DNA from: Acidobacteriota bacterium
GTDB taxonomy: Bacteria; Actinomycetota; Acidimicrobiia; Spongiisociales; ZC4RG35
Length of the DNA stretch: 34,732 nucleotides
Direction of reading: 5' to 3'
Assembly: GCA_004356805.1 (NCBI GenBank)
Contig: SMXW01000110.1
Span: 1-34,732, forward strand
The position numbers were made by a program, and so were the translations under genes. Below are positions 18,153-27,067 of the stretch, in pieces. How positions within the stretch are numbered: the first letter of the stretch is position 1; each line of letters begins with the position of its first letter. Below the pieces are notes generated by a model. That model was not told where the DNA came from and did not search any database. It saw only the letters and a list, made by a program, of their open reading frames with translations.

Positions 18153-18746
18153 ATGACAGAGACGACTGTCCCCAAACCGTCTATGTTTTCGACGCTGAAG
18201 CGCTACGCCATCCTTGCGTACGGCGCGTTTGGCACGATGTTGGATGTTGGCCTGATGGTGCTGGGCAGTCTCCTTGTCGGGCTTTCGGTGGCAGTCTTGC
18301 TCGCTGGGTTCGACATCGTCGACGTAGCGGGCGACTTGTCAACGGGGACCACTCTCGTTTCGGCAGTCGTGCTCGCTGTAACCGGTTTGTTCTGTCTTGG
18401 GGTCGCTTCGGAGGGTCCGTTGGGACGTGGTCGGCGTCTGGTCGGGTTCAGCCTTTGGGAGGTGGGAATCGGCCGGACGCTCGCTGTTTTTGGCATCGGT
18501 GTTGGTACCCTGCTCCTCTACGGAGTTGTGGGCGGGCTTCTCGAGGGTCTCCCGGAACCCCTGCTCCAAGGGACCGAGGGTCTGCGAGCCGTCGGGGTTG
18601 CCGGCATGACCGCCATGCCCCTCGTCGGCGTCCCACTTTCTCTTGTTGCCCGTGGTCTACCAATTGACGCCGATTGGGTTCATCGGTCGGATGTGCCTGT
18701 GATGTTCATCGTCTGGGCCGTGGCTTCGATGAGGATCCTCACCTAG
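18153..18746 (+). CDS. Small polytopic membrane protein, last gene of the glc operon
   Basis: I do not recognise this 197-residue protein. It has four or five hydrophobic segments, at about residues 30-52, 64-85, 108-130, 148-166 and 180-195. A short basic loop, GPLGRGRRLVG, lies between the second and third. The start at ATG 18153 is supported by GGAGGAGG about 13 bases upstream and by being 7 bases after the glcF stop. The frame is open further upstream, but only inside glcF. Co-transcription with glcDEF suggests a link with glycolate/lactate oxidation or membrane anchoring, which is inference. Its stop lies 4 bases from the convergent acetyltransferase stop. Confidence 0.75.
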   Translation: MTETTVPKPSMFSTLKRYAILAYGAFGTMLDVGLMVLGSLLVGLSVAVLLAGFDIVDVAGDLSTGTTLVSAVVLAVTGLFCLGVASEGPLGRGRRLVGFSLWEVGIGRTLAVFGIGVGTLLLYGVVGGLLEGLPEPLLQGTEGLRAVGVAGMTAMPLVGVPLSLVARGLPIDADWVHRSDVPVMFIVWAVASMRILT

Positions 18747-18750
18747 GTCC

Positions 18751-19596
18751 TCACAGCGCGAGCGAATAGACAACGACTTCCTTCGATTCGGCGCCCGATC
18801 TCGACAGAGCCTCCGCTACCCACGGGATGTTCGGCATCATGATCGTCAATTCGGTGGCCTCCTTCTGGCTGGCCAGGTCTATGAGATCTGCCAGCAGCCA
18901 GGGAGCTTCCTCGGGTGTTGTGGCAAGCCAGAGCGTCCGTATCCGATCCTCCTCTGGTGCGTCCGCCACGACCCACCCGGCGGGAGACTGATAGAAGTTT
19001 CCTTCCCCCGCTGCAGTCGCCAGGTCCCCCGGGGTTGCCTTGCGCCATCGCCATCCGTGGGCGATCAGTCCGCGACTGTCGTGAGCAAGGTTGCTCGTCG
19101 ACCAGAACATCCAGGCGGCATCCACGTCTGATGGTGGGGCGGGTCTGAGACCAGGCTTTCCCGGTTTGGCGGAGCCTGGTCCGATCTCGTACCGAGCGTG
19201 GACCCAGTTCGATGTTTGTCGGTAGTCGAGAGCCTCGACCTGGCGTCTCGCCGCTTCATTGTCAGCCTCGGTTGCGAGTCTGACCACCTTGGCGCCCCGT
19301 TCTCTTGCCCAGGCCACTCCCGCGTGGTTCATCGCTGATCCCATGCCGGAGCGTTTGTAGTCGGGGTGGACCCGAGCTGCCTCCAACCATGCTTCTGTTT
19401 TGGAGAGCAGCAGGGCATGAGCCAGAGCTACCGGTATCTCGGATTCATCTAGGCAAACGACCACGGCCGAGCTGGGATCCTCGATCCAAGCGGGGAGACG
19501 GTCCGGCACATAGTCCCCCCAATCAAAGGTGTCGGTTGTCCACGGGACAATGTGTTCCACGTCTTCCGGGCGAGCCATCCTCACCGTGAACGACAT
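18751..19596 (-). CDS. GNAT-family acetyltransferase
   Basis: This 281-residue protein has an N-terminal GNAT domain with the acetyl-CoA loop in VHPDYKRSGMGSAMNHAG near residue 88, then RLATEADNEAARRQVEALDY, the usual motif-B region. The second half (about residues 150-281) looks like a degenerate second GNAT fold without a clear acetyl-CoA loop. I start it at ATG 19596, two bases after the argS stop (TAGGTATG); the frame runs on into argS but shows no homology there. The likely argS-GNAT operon does not reveal a substrate. Confidence 0.8.
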   Translation of the reverse strand: MSFTVRMARPEDVEHIVPWTTDTFDWGDYVPDRLPAWIEDPSSAVVVCLDESEIPVALAHALLLSKTEAWLEAARVHPDYKRSGMGSAMNHAGVAWARERGAKVVRLATEADNEAARRQVEALDYRQTSNWVHARYEIGPGSAKPGKPGLRPAPPSDVDAAWMFWSTSNLAHDSRGLIAHGWRWRKATPGDLATAAGEGNFYQSPAGWVVADAPEEDRIRTLWLATTPEEAPWLLADLIDLASQKEATELTIMMPNIPWVAEALSRSGAESKEVVVYSLAL

Positions 19597-19598
19597 AC

Positions 19599-21362
19599 CT
19601 ACATCCGGTCCGGAATCTCGATGCCGAGCATGTCGAGGAGACGCTCCAGTGCGGCGAGAGTCCACGTGGACAGTCGCAGCCACGATGCCTGTTGCCGCGG
19701 GTCGGACTCGGACAAAATGTGACAGACGTCATAAAAGCGGTTGAACCGGCCAGCCAGAGTATGGGCGTACTCGGCGAGGTGGTTGGGCGCTCGCAGGTCG
19801 ATGCTCCGATCGATCACTTCGGGAAGGTTGAGCAACTCGAGGACCAGGTCACGCTCGACATCGACGGAAGGTCCGATGATCGCTCCGGGTGACAGATCTT
19901 GCTCTGCCGCCTTTCGAAGGATGGAGTTGATGCGGACAGCGGCGTATTGGAGATAGGGCCCCGTCTTGCCTTCGAACGAGCTGAACCTCTCGAGGTCGAG
20001 CACGTAGTCCGAGCTCCGGTTGTTGATCAGGTCACCGAATTTGAGAGCAGCGACTCCGACTGTGGCTGCGATGGCCTCGCGCTCCTGTTCTGGATACTCC
20101 TCGGCGAGGTGAGCCTCGTTCAGTCGATCGAGGGCGGCGCCCTGGACCATCTTGATGACGTCGCCGAGTCTGACGACCCCTCCCTCGCGGGTCTTGAAGG
20201 GCTTGCCGTCCGGACCGTTCATGGTTCCGAACTCGATGTGTTCGAGTCCGACCGAGTCGGGGGCAATGTTTCCCCTGCGCGCGGCACGGAAAACCTGGGT
20301 GAAGTGGTCTGCTTGGCGCCGGTCGACCACGTAGAGCACGAGGTTGGCGCCGAGGTCCTTCACTCTCATCTCCACAGTTGCCAGGTCGGTGGTGGAATAG
20401 AGAAATCCACCGGCGGATGACTGGAGGATCAGCGGTGGCCACTCCCGATTGTCATCGGGTTGCTCCACCCTGACGACTAGAGCGCCATCCGACTCCTCAG
20501 CGATACCGGATTCTCTCAACGACGACACCATGGGGGCGATCCGCTCGTGAACATCTGATTCGCCGTACCAGAGGTCGAAATTCACACCCAGCGCTGCAAA
20601 GTCGTCCCGTTGCGATGCTTCGGAGACGGACTTCATGTGACGCCAGAGAGCGCGATACCCGCCGTCGCCTTGCTGAAGACGAACGGTGGCATGACGGGCG
20701 CGGTCGGCAAACGCCTCGTCGTCTCGCGCCCTCGCCGAAGCCTCCGGGTAGATGCGCTGCAGGTCTTCGAGAGTCACCGGCGACTCGGCCGGGTACTGAG
20801 TTGTCTCCTTGTCGAAATAGGGCAGGCCGGGATCCGCGTCCTCGATCGAGGCGATGAGAAGACCCATCTGGAATCCCCAGTCGCCGAAGTGGGGGTCGCG
20901 GATGACTTCGTGGCCTGCGAATGAGAACAAGCGTGCGAGGGAATCGCCGATGATGGTGGCTCGAAGATGTCCGACGTGCATCGCCTTGGCGACGTTGGGA
21001 CCGCCGTAATCGACGACCACGATCATGGGCTCACTCGCAATGTCGTAACCGAGGTGATCGTCGTTGGCGCTCATGTTGGCCCACTCGACGAGGGTCTCGT
21101 CGGTGAGGCGGATGTTGATGAAACCCGGCCCCGCGATATCCGCTGTGGCGACCTCGGGTGCCTGCGCCAGATGGTCGGCCACGGCCAGGGCTATTTCTCT
21201 TGGTGGCTTGCCGATCTTTTTCGCAGCCACCATCGCACCGTTGCATTGGAACTGGGCCAACTCGGGTCGCTGCGCCGGAACAACCTTCCCGTAGTCGGAC
21301 GACAGCCCGATATCGGCGAAGGCCTTTCCGGTCAGATCGGAGAGATGAGACTGCAGCGACAT
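19599..21362 (-). CDS. argS: Arginyl-tRNA synthetase
   Basis: This 587-residue class I synthetase charges tRNA-Arg. The N-terminal additional domain (about residues 1-110) is present. The HIGH-type motif is HVGH at residues 129-132 in GPNVAKAMHVGHLRAT. The KMSKS-like region is GKPFKTREGGVVRLGDVI, a form common in ArgRS. The C-terminal anticodon-binding DALR domain ends in FYDVCHILSESDPRQQASWLRL. Length is normal. It heads a two-gene unit with the acetyltransferase and is divergent from the PLP decarboxylase. Confidence 0.96.
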   Translation of the reverse strand: MSLQSHLSDLTGKAFADIGLSSDYGKVVPAQRPELAQFQCNGAMVAAKKIGKPPREIALAVADHLAQAPEVATADIAGPGFINIRLTDETLVEWANMSANDDHLGYDIASEPMIVVVDYGGPNVAKAMHVGHLRATIIGDSLARLFSFAGHEVIRDPHFGDWGFQMGLLIASIEDADPGLPYFDKETTQYPAESPVTLEDLQRIYPEASARARDDEAFADRARHATVRLQQGDGGYRALWRHMKSVSEASQRDDFAALGVNFDLWYGESDVHERIAPMVSSLRESGIAEESDGALVVRVEQPDDNREWPPLILQSSAGGFLYSTTDLATVEMRVKDLGANLVLYVVDRRQADHFTQVFRAARRGNIAPDSVGLEHIEFGTMNGPDGKPFKTREGGVVRLGDVIKMVQGAALDRLNEAHLAEEYPEQEREAIAATVGVAALKFGDLINNRSSDYVLDLERFSSFEGKTGPYLQYAAVRINSILRKAAEQDLSPGAIIGPSVDVERDLVLELLNLPEVIDRSIDLRAPNHLAEYAHTLAGRFNRFYDVCHILSESDPRQQASWLRLSTWTLAALERLLDMLGIEIPDRM

Positions 21363-21371
21363 CGCGGTTGG

Positions 21372-21377
21372 AGATTA
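21372..21377 (-). promoter_or_regulatory. Candidate -10 box (TAATCT) for argS
   Basis: On the minus strand TAATCT lies 9 bases upstream of the argS ATG at 21362, with no Shine-Dalgarno between. It is one of the better matches to the -10 consensus in the window. Confidence 0.4.
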
Positions 21378-21462
21378 GGACCGGACTCGTATCTTTCCGG
21401 GCGGGCTTGGATAGTCCGGCACGGATTCGACTTCGCGCGCGTGTGAGCTTCCACAATTGGGA

Positions 21463-21468
21463 TAGCGT
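21463..21468 (+). promoter_or_regulatory. Candidate -10 box (TAGCGT), leaderless start
   Basis: TAGCGT is followed by 7 bases and the ATG at 21476. A GTG at 21467 is also in frame but lies inside this box, which favours the ATG. Confidence 0.4.
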
Positions 21469-21475
21469 GCAACGC

Positions 21476-22864
21476 ATGCGCCATCTTCGTGAGGGTCTGG
21501 AAGCTGCGGTCGACGTAATTGTGCAATATCGTGAGTCGCTCCCGGATGCTGTGGTCGGTTCCTTAGCGACTCGTGGCGAAGTGGTCGACGCCCTCCCGAC
21601 ATCGCTGCCCGATGGCCCTGCGGCATTGGATGTGGTGCTGAAGGAACTAGTGGCTGTGGCTGAACCAGGTTTGGTGGCATCTGCCGGACCTCGCTACTTC
21701 GGATTCGTTGTCGGCGGATCAACTGACGCTGCACTCATGGCTGACGTTGTCGCGGTTGGCTGGGACCAGATGGCGTTCAACGAAGTCAGCTCACCGGCCG
21801 CGCTCGCCTTCGAAGATGTCGCAGGATCGTGGCTCAAGCAGATTCTGGGGATCCCCGCGTCTGCATCTACAGGTTTCGTTACGGGTGCTCAGGCCGCAAA
21901 CACTGTCGGGTTGGCTGCGGCCCGGTGGCAGGTGCTCCAGGACCATGGCTGGGATGTTGGGAAAGACGGGCTTCACGGGGCACCGAAGGTAACAGTGATC
22001 GTAGGTGCCGAACGGCACGCGACGATTGATAGGTCACTCCGGTTTCTCGGTCTCGGCGAACACGTCATCGAAGTGGTTCCTGCTCGGGAGGATGGAGCGA
22101 TGGATGCCGAAGCACTCGACGGCGTAATGCGAGCCAGCAGGTCTGGTCCTTTGATCGTATGCGCGCAGGCCGGGAATGTGAACACCGGCGCGTTCGACGA
22201 TTTGCGCCGGATCGCCGAGCTCTCGAAATCGCACGGCGCATGGTTGCACGTCGACGGCGCGTTCGGACTTTGGGCCGGAGCCAGCTCTCACACACGTCAT
22301 CTTGTCGACGGCATAGAACTTGCGGACTCTTGGGGATGCGACGGCCACAAGTGGTTGAACGTGCCCTACGACTCCGGATACGTGTTCTGCGCTCGACCCG
22401 AGGTTCACGCCATTGCAATGGGCTACACCGCCGAGTACTTGACGGGTCAGGAGTTGGATCGCCAATTCGGTGGCGGCGACTTCGTGCCCGAATCGTCGCG
22501 ACGTGCCCGCGGGTTCGCTACGTGGGCAGCGCTGCGGTCGCTCGGCCGGACCGGTGTGGAGCATCTAGTCGACCGATGCTGCGGGTTGGCCCGTCGATTC
22601 GCGGCTGGACTCGACGCCATTGACGGCGTGGAGGTGGTCAATGACGTTGTTCTCAACCAAGTCCTTGTGCGAATCGGTGACTCCGAAACTACGGATCGGG
22701 TAGCAGAGGTTGTGCAAACCGGCGGAGTCGCATGGATCGGGACCACCACATGGCATGGGGAAAGGCTCATCCGGATTTCGGTGTCCAACTGGTCCACGAC
22801 AGAAGCTGACGTCGATATGGCAATCCAGGCGATCAGCGATGCACTTGTGAGCGTCCGAACCTGA
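21476..22864 (+). CDS. Group II PLP-dependent amino-acid decarboxylase family protein
   Basis: This 462-residue protein is a fold-type I PLP enzyme of the glutamate/aromatic-amino-acid decarboxylase group. The PLP lysine is K292 in DGHKWLNVPYDSG. The cofactor-binding aspartate is in WLHVDGAFGLWA, and GFVTGAQAANTVGLAAAR binds phosphate. The N-terminal SAGPRYFGFVVGG is typical of the bacterial aromatic-decarboxylase-like branch. I start at ATG 21476; the frame is open for another 318 bases upstream, antisense to argS, with no homology. The substrate is not evident, and some relatives are aldolases or deaminases rather than decarboxylases. Codon use reads as slightly different from its neighbours, but I have not quantified it. 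Confidence 0.85.
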   Translation: MRHLREGLEAAVDVIVQYRESLPDAVVGSLATRGEVVDALPTSLPDGPAALDVVLKELVAVAEPGLVASAGPRYFGFVVGGSTDAALMADVVAVGWDQMAFNEVSSPAALAFEDVAGSWLKQILGIPASASTGFVTGAQAANTVGLAAARWQVLQDHGWDVGKDGLHGAPKVTVIVGAERHATIDRSLRFLGLGEHVIEVVPAREDGAMDAEALDGVMRASRSGPLIVCAQAGNVNTGAFDDLRRIAELSKSHGAWLHVDGAFGLWAGASSHTRHLVDGIELADSWGCDGHKWLNVPYDSGYVFCARPEVHAIAMGYTAEYLTGQELDRQFGGGDFVPESSRRARGFATWAALRSLGRTGVEHLVDRCCGLARRFAAGLDAIDGVEVVNDVVLNQVLVRIGDSETTDRVAEVVQTGGVAWIGTTTWHGERLIRISVSNWSTTEADVDMAIQAISDALVSVRT

Positions 22865-22891
22865 CGCATAACCGGCTGGGAGGGATGATTT

Positions 22892-22930
22892 GCGGTTGGC
22901 AAACGCCCATTCGGGGCTGGGGCAACCCGC
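22892..22930. terminator. Nested hairpins between convergent genes
   Basis: An outer stem GCGGTTG (22892-22898) with CAACCCGC (22923-22930), carrying one bulge, encloses an inner GCCC/GGGC hairpin (22905-22917). It occupies most of the 76-base gap between the PLP enzyme and E1 stops. There is no U tract; the terminator role is inferred from position. Confidence 0.35.
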
Positions 22931-22940
22931 GGTGTGGGAG

Positions 22941-24968
22941 TCAGTACTTGGCCAACTCCTGGGCCTTTTCCACGATGCCTTCGGGAGTCGGATAAAGGCT
23001 GTGCTCCATCGATCCGGCGTAGGGCATGATTGGAACGTCAGGGAGGGCGTAGCGCTTTACGGGAGCGTCGAGCCATTCGAACGTCTTGTCGGCGATCTGG
23101 GCAGCGATCTCGGCCCCAAAACCAGCGAACTCGTTGTCCTCGTGAACGATCAGGGCACGGGACGTCTTCTGGATCGAAGCTTCGATTGTCGCCCAGTCGA
23201 GAGGCTTGAGACTGCGAAGGTCGATGACCTCGGGACTGATGCCCAATCCTTCGAGCACCGGGACGGCTTCCATAGCAAAGTGGGCCATCGCGCCATACGC
23301 AATGATCGTCAGGTCAGATCCCACGTGTCGGATAGCCGCTTTTCCAAGAGGGATCTTGTACTCCCCTTCCGGGAAGGGGCCCTTCGCCAACCTGTAAAGC
23401 TTCTTCGGCTCGAGGAACATCACCGGGTCGGGGTCTTCAACCGCCGTGTGGAGTAGGCCCTTGACGTCGGCGGGAGTAGATGGAACCACGACCTTCAACC
23501 CGGGAACGTGGCAATAGAAGGATTCGATCGATTGCGAGTGATAGAGGGCACCGTGGATCCCAGCCCCGTAGGGAGTTCGGATCACGATCGGGACGGTCCA
23601 CCGTCCATCAGAGCGGAAGCTGATCTTTGCCGCCTCCGACACGATCTGGTTGAAAGCCGGGTGGATGTAGTCAGCGAACTGGATCTCGGGGATCACCTTG
23701 TAGCCGACCACCGCCATCCCGATCGCGCAGCCGATGATGGATGACTCCGCGATCGGAGTGTTGAAACAGCGTTCTGGCCCAAAACGCTCGGTGAGTCCCT
23801 GGGTGGCCTTGAACACACCACCCTTTTCGCGAGCGACATCCTCGCCAAACACGATGGTGTCCGGGTGGGCTTCGAAGACCTCGTGGAGGGTTCGGTTCAC
23901 CGCTGTGATCAGGTTGATGCGCTCGCCGTCGGGAATGACCTCCGGCTCGGTCACAGCGGGACCCGGCTCGATGACCTTCGCGTAGACCCGGGAGGTGGGC
24001 TCATCGGGGTCGGGCGAGCTCTCTGCCTGTTCGACGGCCTTGGCAAGTTCGTCGACAACGCTCGAGTCGAGTTCGGCTTCCTCGACTTCGGTGAGCATCC
24101 GATTCTCGATCAGGTACTGCTGGAGGCGGGCAACAGGGTCCTTTTTGCGCCACGTCTCCACCTCATCACGCGATCGGTAGAGGCTGTCGTTGTCGTCTGA
24201 GGTGTGTGCGTAATACCGATAGGTGTCGGCCTCGATGAGGGTCGGTCCTTCCCCGGCCCTAGCCCTCGCCACCGCACGTTGCATCGTGGCGAGGACCTCG
24301 AGGGGAGCGTTGCCGTCGATGGCGTGACCGGGGAATCCGTAACCTGCGGCACGGTCGACGACCTGCCCGGCGACCTCTTCCTCTGATGGCACCGAGATGG
24401 CGTAGTGGTTGTTTTCGATGACGAATATCAACGGGAGCTTGTGAATTCCGGCCCAGTTCATGGCTTCGTGCCAGTCGCCTTCGGACGTCGCCCCCTCACC
24501 CCCGTAAACAACGACCACGGCGTCCGAGCCTCGTGTCTTGACCCCATGAGCGATGCCGGCCGCGTGAGGAAACTGCGTACCGATCACCGATGACTGGGTG
24601 AGGACTCGCTTCTCCGGGTCAGACCAGTGGCTGGGCAGTTGACGGCCACCCGACATTGGGTCGTCCTTCTTGGCGAACACTCCGAGAAAGATGTCCTTGG
24701 GAGAAAAACCCCAAGCGAGGCCCACGCCCATGTCGCGGTAGTAGGGGAGAATCCAATCCTTTGCTCTGTCCAACGCGAATACAGAGGCCACCTGTATCGC
24801 CTCGTGTCCGGAGGAGCCCAGCACGAAGGCTGCCCGCCCCTGTCGCTGCAGTGCCCACATTCGGTCGTCGACACGTCGGGTCATGAGCATGAGCCGGTAC
24901 ATCTCGACTAGCTGATCGTCGGTGAGGCCGAGGCCTCGGTGATCCAGGTTGTCCTTCACGATGTGCAC
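22941..24968 (-). CDS. 2-oxoacid dehydrogenase E1, fused alpha and beta subunits (likely branched-chain)
   Basis: This 675-residue protein fuses E1-alpha (about 1-320) to E1-beta (about 355-675) through an acidic, proline-rich linker. The alpha part has the TPP motif GGEGATSEGDWHEAMNWA ending in IENNHYAIS. The beta part has VFGEDVAREKGGVFKAT, NTPIAESSIIG and VIRTPYGAGIHG. E1 decarboxylates a 2-oxoacid and passes the acyl group to the lipoyl E2, but neither E2 nor E3 is in the window. The start is GTG 24968, two bases after the leucine dehydrogenase stop. That neighbour supplies branched-chain 2-oxoacids, so a branched-chain complex is the best reading; a pyruvate-type E1 is less likely. Confidence 0.85.
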   Translation of the reverse strand: MHIVKDNLDHRGLGLTDDQLVEMYRLMLMTRRVDDRMWALQRQGRAAFVLGSSGHEAIQVASVFALDRAKDWILPYYRDMGVGLAWGFSPKDIFLGVFAKKDDPMSGGRQLPSHWSDPEKRVLTQSSVIGTQFPHAAGIAHGVKTRGSDAVVVVYGGEGATSEGDWHEAMNWAGIHKLPLIFVIENNHYAISVPSEEEVAGQVVDRAAGYGFPGHAIDGNAPLEVLATMQRAVARARAGEGPTLIEADTYRYYAHTSDDNDSLYRSRDEVETWRKKDPVARLQQYLIENRMLTEVEEAELDSSVVDELAKAVEQAESSPDPDEPTSRVYAKVIEPGPAVTEPEVIPDGERINLITAVNRTLHEVFEAHPDTIVFGEDVAREKGGVFKATQGLTERFGPERCFNTPIAESSIIGCAIGMAVVGYKVIPEIQFADYIHPAFNQIVSEAAKISFRSDGRWTVPIVIRTPYGAGIHGALYHSQSIESFYCHVPGLKVVVPSTPADVKGLLHTAVEDPDPVMFLEPKKLYRLAKGPFPEGEYKIPLGKAAIRHVGSDLTIIAYGAMAHFAMEAVPVLEGLGISPEVIDLRSLKPLDWATIEASIQKTSRALIVHEDNEFAGFGAEIAAQIADKTFEWLDAPVKRYALPDVPIMPYAGSMEHSLYPTPEGIVEKAQELAKY

Positions 24969-24970
24969 AG

Positions 24971-26083
24971 TCAGTTGCGGTCGTCCCCGCTCCGTCGGAA
25001 CCGCCGGAGGTCGCCGATGTCCTGGATTCGGTCTTCGGCGACCTTCATCGCCGCATCGTTGGGGTTGATGCCGCGCTCTTCGGCGGTATCGAGGATCTTC
25101 ATGGTGGCGTCGAAAATCGAGTCCACACGGTGAAGAGCCCGAGTCTTCGAGAAGCCGTTCAGCTCGTCGTAGACATTGATGAGCCCTCCGGCGTTTACGA
25201 CGAAATCGGGGGCATAGAGGATTCCCCGATCGGCCAGCCGCTCAGCGTCCTTATCGGCGGCGAGTTGGTTGTTTGCACTGCCCACAATTGCGGCACAGTT
25301 GAGTTCGGGAACGGTCGTCTCGTTGAGACCGGCACCCAGGGCGCATGGCGAGAAGAAGTCGCAATCAACCTTGTGAATCTCGCTGGGGTCGACCGCCTTC
25401 ACGTCGTAGTTGTCGACGGCAGCCCGGATGGCAGGTTCGTAGGCATCGGTGACGATCACCTCGGCTCGGGCTTCTACGAGCAGTTGGAGGTAAGCCGAGC
25501 CCACCTTGCCTACTCCCTGGACGGCAAACCGGCGTCCTGCGATGTCCCGGTCACCCCACAGCTTCTGGGCGACTGCCCGGGTGGCGGCATACAAGCCCCG
25601 AGCGGTCACCGGCGACGGGTCACCCGACCCGCCGAGGGCCACCGAGTTCCCCAGGGCCCAGCGGGTCTCACGCCGAACCATGTCCAGGTCCGCGGGGGTG
25701 GTGCCGACGTCTTCGGCAGTGATGTAACGACCTCTCAGTGAGTCGACGATTCGCCCGTAGGCTCTGAAAAGGCGCTCGCTCTTGTCGGTGCGCGGGTCGC
25801 CGATGATGACGGCCTTTCCGCCGCCGAGGTCGAGTCCTGCGGCTGCTGCCTTGTAGGTCATCCCCTTGGAGAGTCGCAGGACGTCCTCGAGGGCGTCGTT
25901 CTCGGATTCGTATGGAAAAAAGCGAGTCCCGCCTAAAGCGGGACCGAGAGCCGTGCTGTGTATGGCAATAATCGTCTTGAGACCGGATACCTTGTCGTAT
26001 CCATAGAGGATCTGCTCGTGACCCTCTTTGGCTACTTCATCGAAAACGAACAAGGCTCGGACCTCCTGAAACTCGTGATGCAA
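24971..26083 (-). CDS. Leucine/valine (branched-chain) amino-acid dehydrogenase
   Basis: This 370-residue NAD-dependent enzyme deaminates leucine, valine or isoleucine to 2-oxoacids. The Glu/Leu/Phe/Val dehydrogenase signature is present: GPALGGTRFFPY, then LSKGMTYKAAAAGLDLGGGKAV with K78 and K90 at the positions of the substrate-binding and catalytic lysines of Bacillus leucine dehydrogenase. The Rossmann motif is VQGVGKVGSAYL. No ATG is available, so the start is a TTG at 26083, supported by a TAGGAT -10 box 9 bases upstream. It is the first gene of an operon with the E1 gene. Phenylalanine as substrate is not excluded. Confidence 0.9.
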   Translation of the reverse strand: MHHEFQEVRALFVFDEVAKEGHEQILYGYDKVSGLKTIIAIHSTALGPALGGTRFFPYESENDALEDVLRLSKGMTYKAAAAGLDLGGGKAVIIGDPRTDKSERLFRAYGRIVDSLRGRYITAEDVGTTPADLDMVRRETRWALGNSVALGGSGDPSPVTARGLYAATRAVAQKLWGDRDIAGRRFAVQGVGKVGSAYLQLLVEARAEVIVTDAYEPAIRAAVDNYDVKAVDPSEIHKVDCDFFSPCALGAGLNETTVPELNCAAIVGSANNQLAADKDAERLADRGILYAPDFVVNAGGLINVYDELNGFSKTRALHRVDSIFDATMKILDTAEERGINPNDAAMKVAEDRIQDIGDLRRFRRSGDDRN

Positions 26084-26092
26084 CCTGTTTTC

Positions 26093-26098
26093 ATCCTA
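26093..26098 (-). promoter_or_regulatory. Candidate -10 box (TAGGAT) for the branched-chain operon
   Basis: On the minus strand TAGGAT ends 9 bases upstream of the TTG start at 26083. No Shine-Dalgarno at useful spacing is present, matching the near-leaderless pattern seen elsewhere. Confidence 0.35.
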
Positions 26099-26160
26099 CC
26101 GCTGCCCCGAACCTTGCGCTCCTGAGAGCCGCCGGCCCGACGGTATGCAAGGATGGGCGA

Positions 26161-26898
26161 ATGACCAAGGCGGCATACCTGAGGGTCTATTCACCGGAGG
26201 CGAGTTACTCGCGAGATCCGGTGCCCGGTTTCGTTCGTTCCTACGGGATGCTCTCCGAGGCCGAAGGGGACAATAACTGGACCGTCGAGTGGGAAGGCCG
26301 ACATCTGGTCTGTCCTCGGAACCTCCGGCTGCGGGTACTGGAGTCGACCGTCGCCTTCGCCAACGCCTTCAGTGGTCTAGGAGTGGGGCTGATTCCTGAG
26401 GATGCGGCCAGGGCGGCCGACCGTGAGCTCCGTGTCTATCACACCGAGAATCCGTCGCACCGTTCTCACGTGCTCACCTCACCATGGCACGTGCCCGTGC
26501 GATGGTTCACCGCCTTCGAACCGTCAGAGAAGCAGTTGTACGAGGCGCCCGATGGGCCACGTCTTCGTTACCGCGCCGATATCGATGATGCACGAAACCG
26601 GGTGGCTCATGCTCATGAGGTCCTCGAGAAGATCGGAGTGTTCCGGGGTCCCGCCGAGGAACTTGGGCAGCTTGCCGGCTGGCTCGAGCCGTTTGCGGAT
26701 GGCTCGATGGTGGAACTCGACTACGGAGACGTCTCGGACCTATTTGACCCACAGGAGTTGGTGTTCGACGAATCGTGCGAGTTGATCCAGGAGTCGGTTG
26801 AGGCCCTGGCCTCCGGTGACATGCTCCGTGCCGGCGAGAACTACGGCAAGGTGGTCACCCGCTGGGCCCCGGCCTTCAGCGTCAGCTTCTCCAGCTAA
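26161..26898 (+). CDS. Conserved-looking cytoplasmic protein of unknown function
   Basis: I do not recognise this 245-residue protein. It has no signal peptide or membrane segment. It is rich in tryptophan and acidic residues, with an N-terminal part (AAYLRVYSPEASY, NNWTVEWEGRHLVCPRNLRLRVLE) that reads as beta-rich and a C-terminal part that is mostly helical (DARNRVAHAHEVLEKIG, ELIQESVEALASGDMLRAGENYGKVVTRWAP). Codon usage and full-length openness support a real gene. It is divergent from the leucine dehydrogenase with 77 bases between starts. Confidence 0.7.
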   Translation: MTKAAYLRVYSPEASYSRDPVPGFVRSYGMLSEAEGDNNWTVEWEGRHLVCPRNLRLRVLESTVAFANAFSGLGVGLIPEDAARAADRELRVYHTENPSHRSHVLTSPWHVPVRWFTAFEPSEKQLYEAPDGPRLRYRADIDDARNRVAHAHEVLEKIGVFRGPAEELGQLAGWLEPFADGSMVELDYGDVSDLFDPQELVFDESCELIQESVEALASGDMLRAGENYGKVVTRWAPAFSVSFSS

Positions 26899-27005
26899 TT
26901 CGCGTCTCGAGTGCACCACGCGTCATGTTTGATCATTTGGCCATGTGGAAGGCCCATCGAGGGGTAAGCGGCCAGATCATGGAACACTTGGGGTGTGGTT
27001 TGTGT

Positions 27006-27019
27006 TCTCTCTCTCTCTC
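27006..27019. repeat. (TC)7 microsatellite
   Basis: Seven TC units lie in the 218-base gap between 26898 and 27117, the longest non-coding stretch in the window. The same gap holds a perfect GGGGGCCCCC palindrome (27046-27055) and two TCTCGGACCC repeats. The TC tract ends about 97 bases before the selenoprotein start and could vary in length by slippage. Confidence 0.6.
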
Positions 27020-27067
27020 CGGCTCCGCTCGCATCACATGTCCTCGGGGGCCCCCTGATCCCACCAA

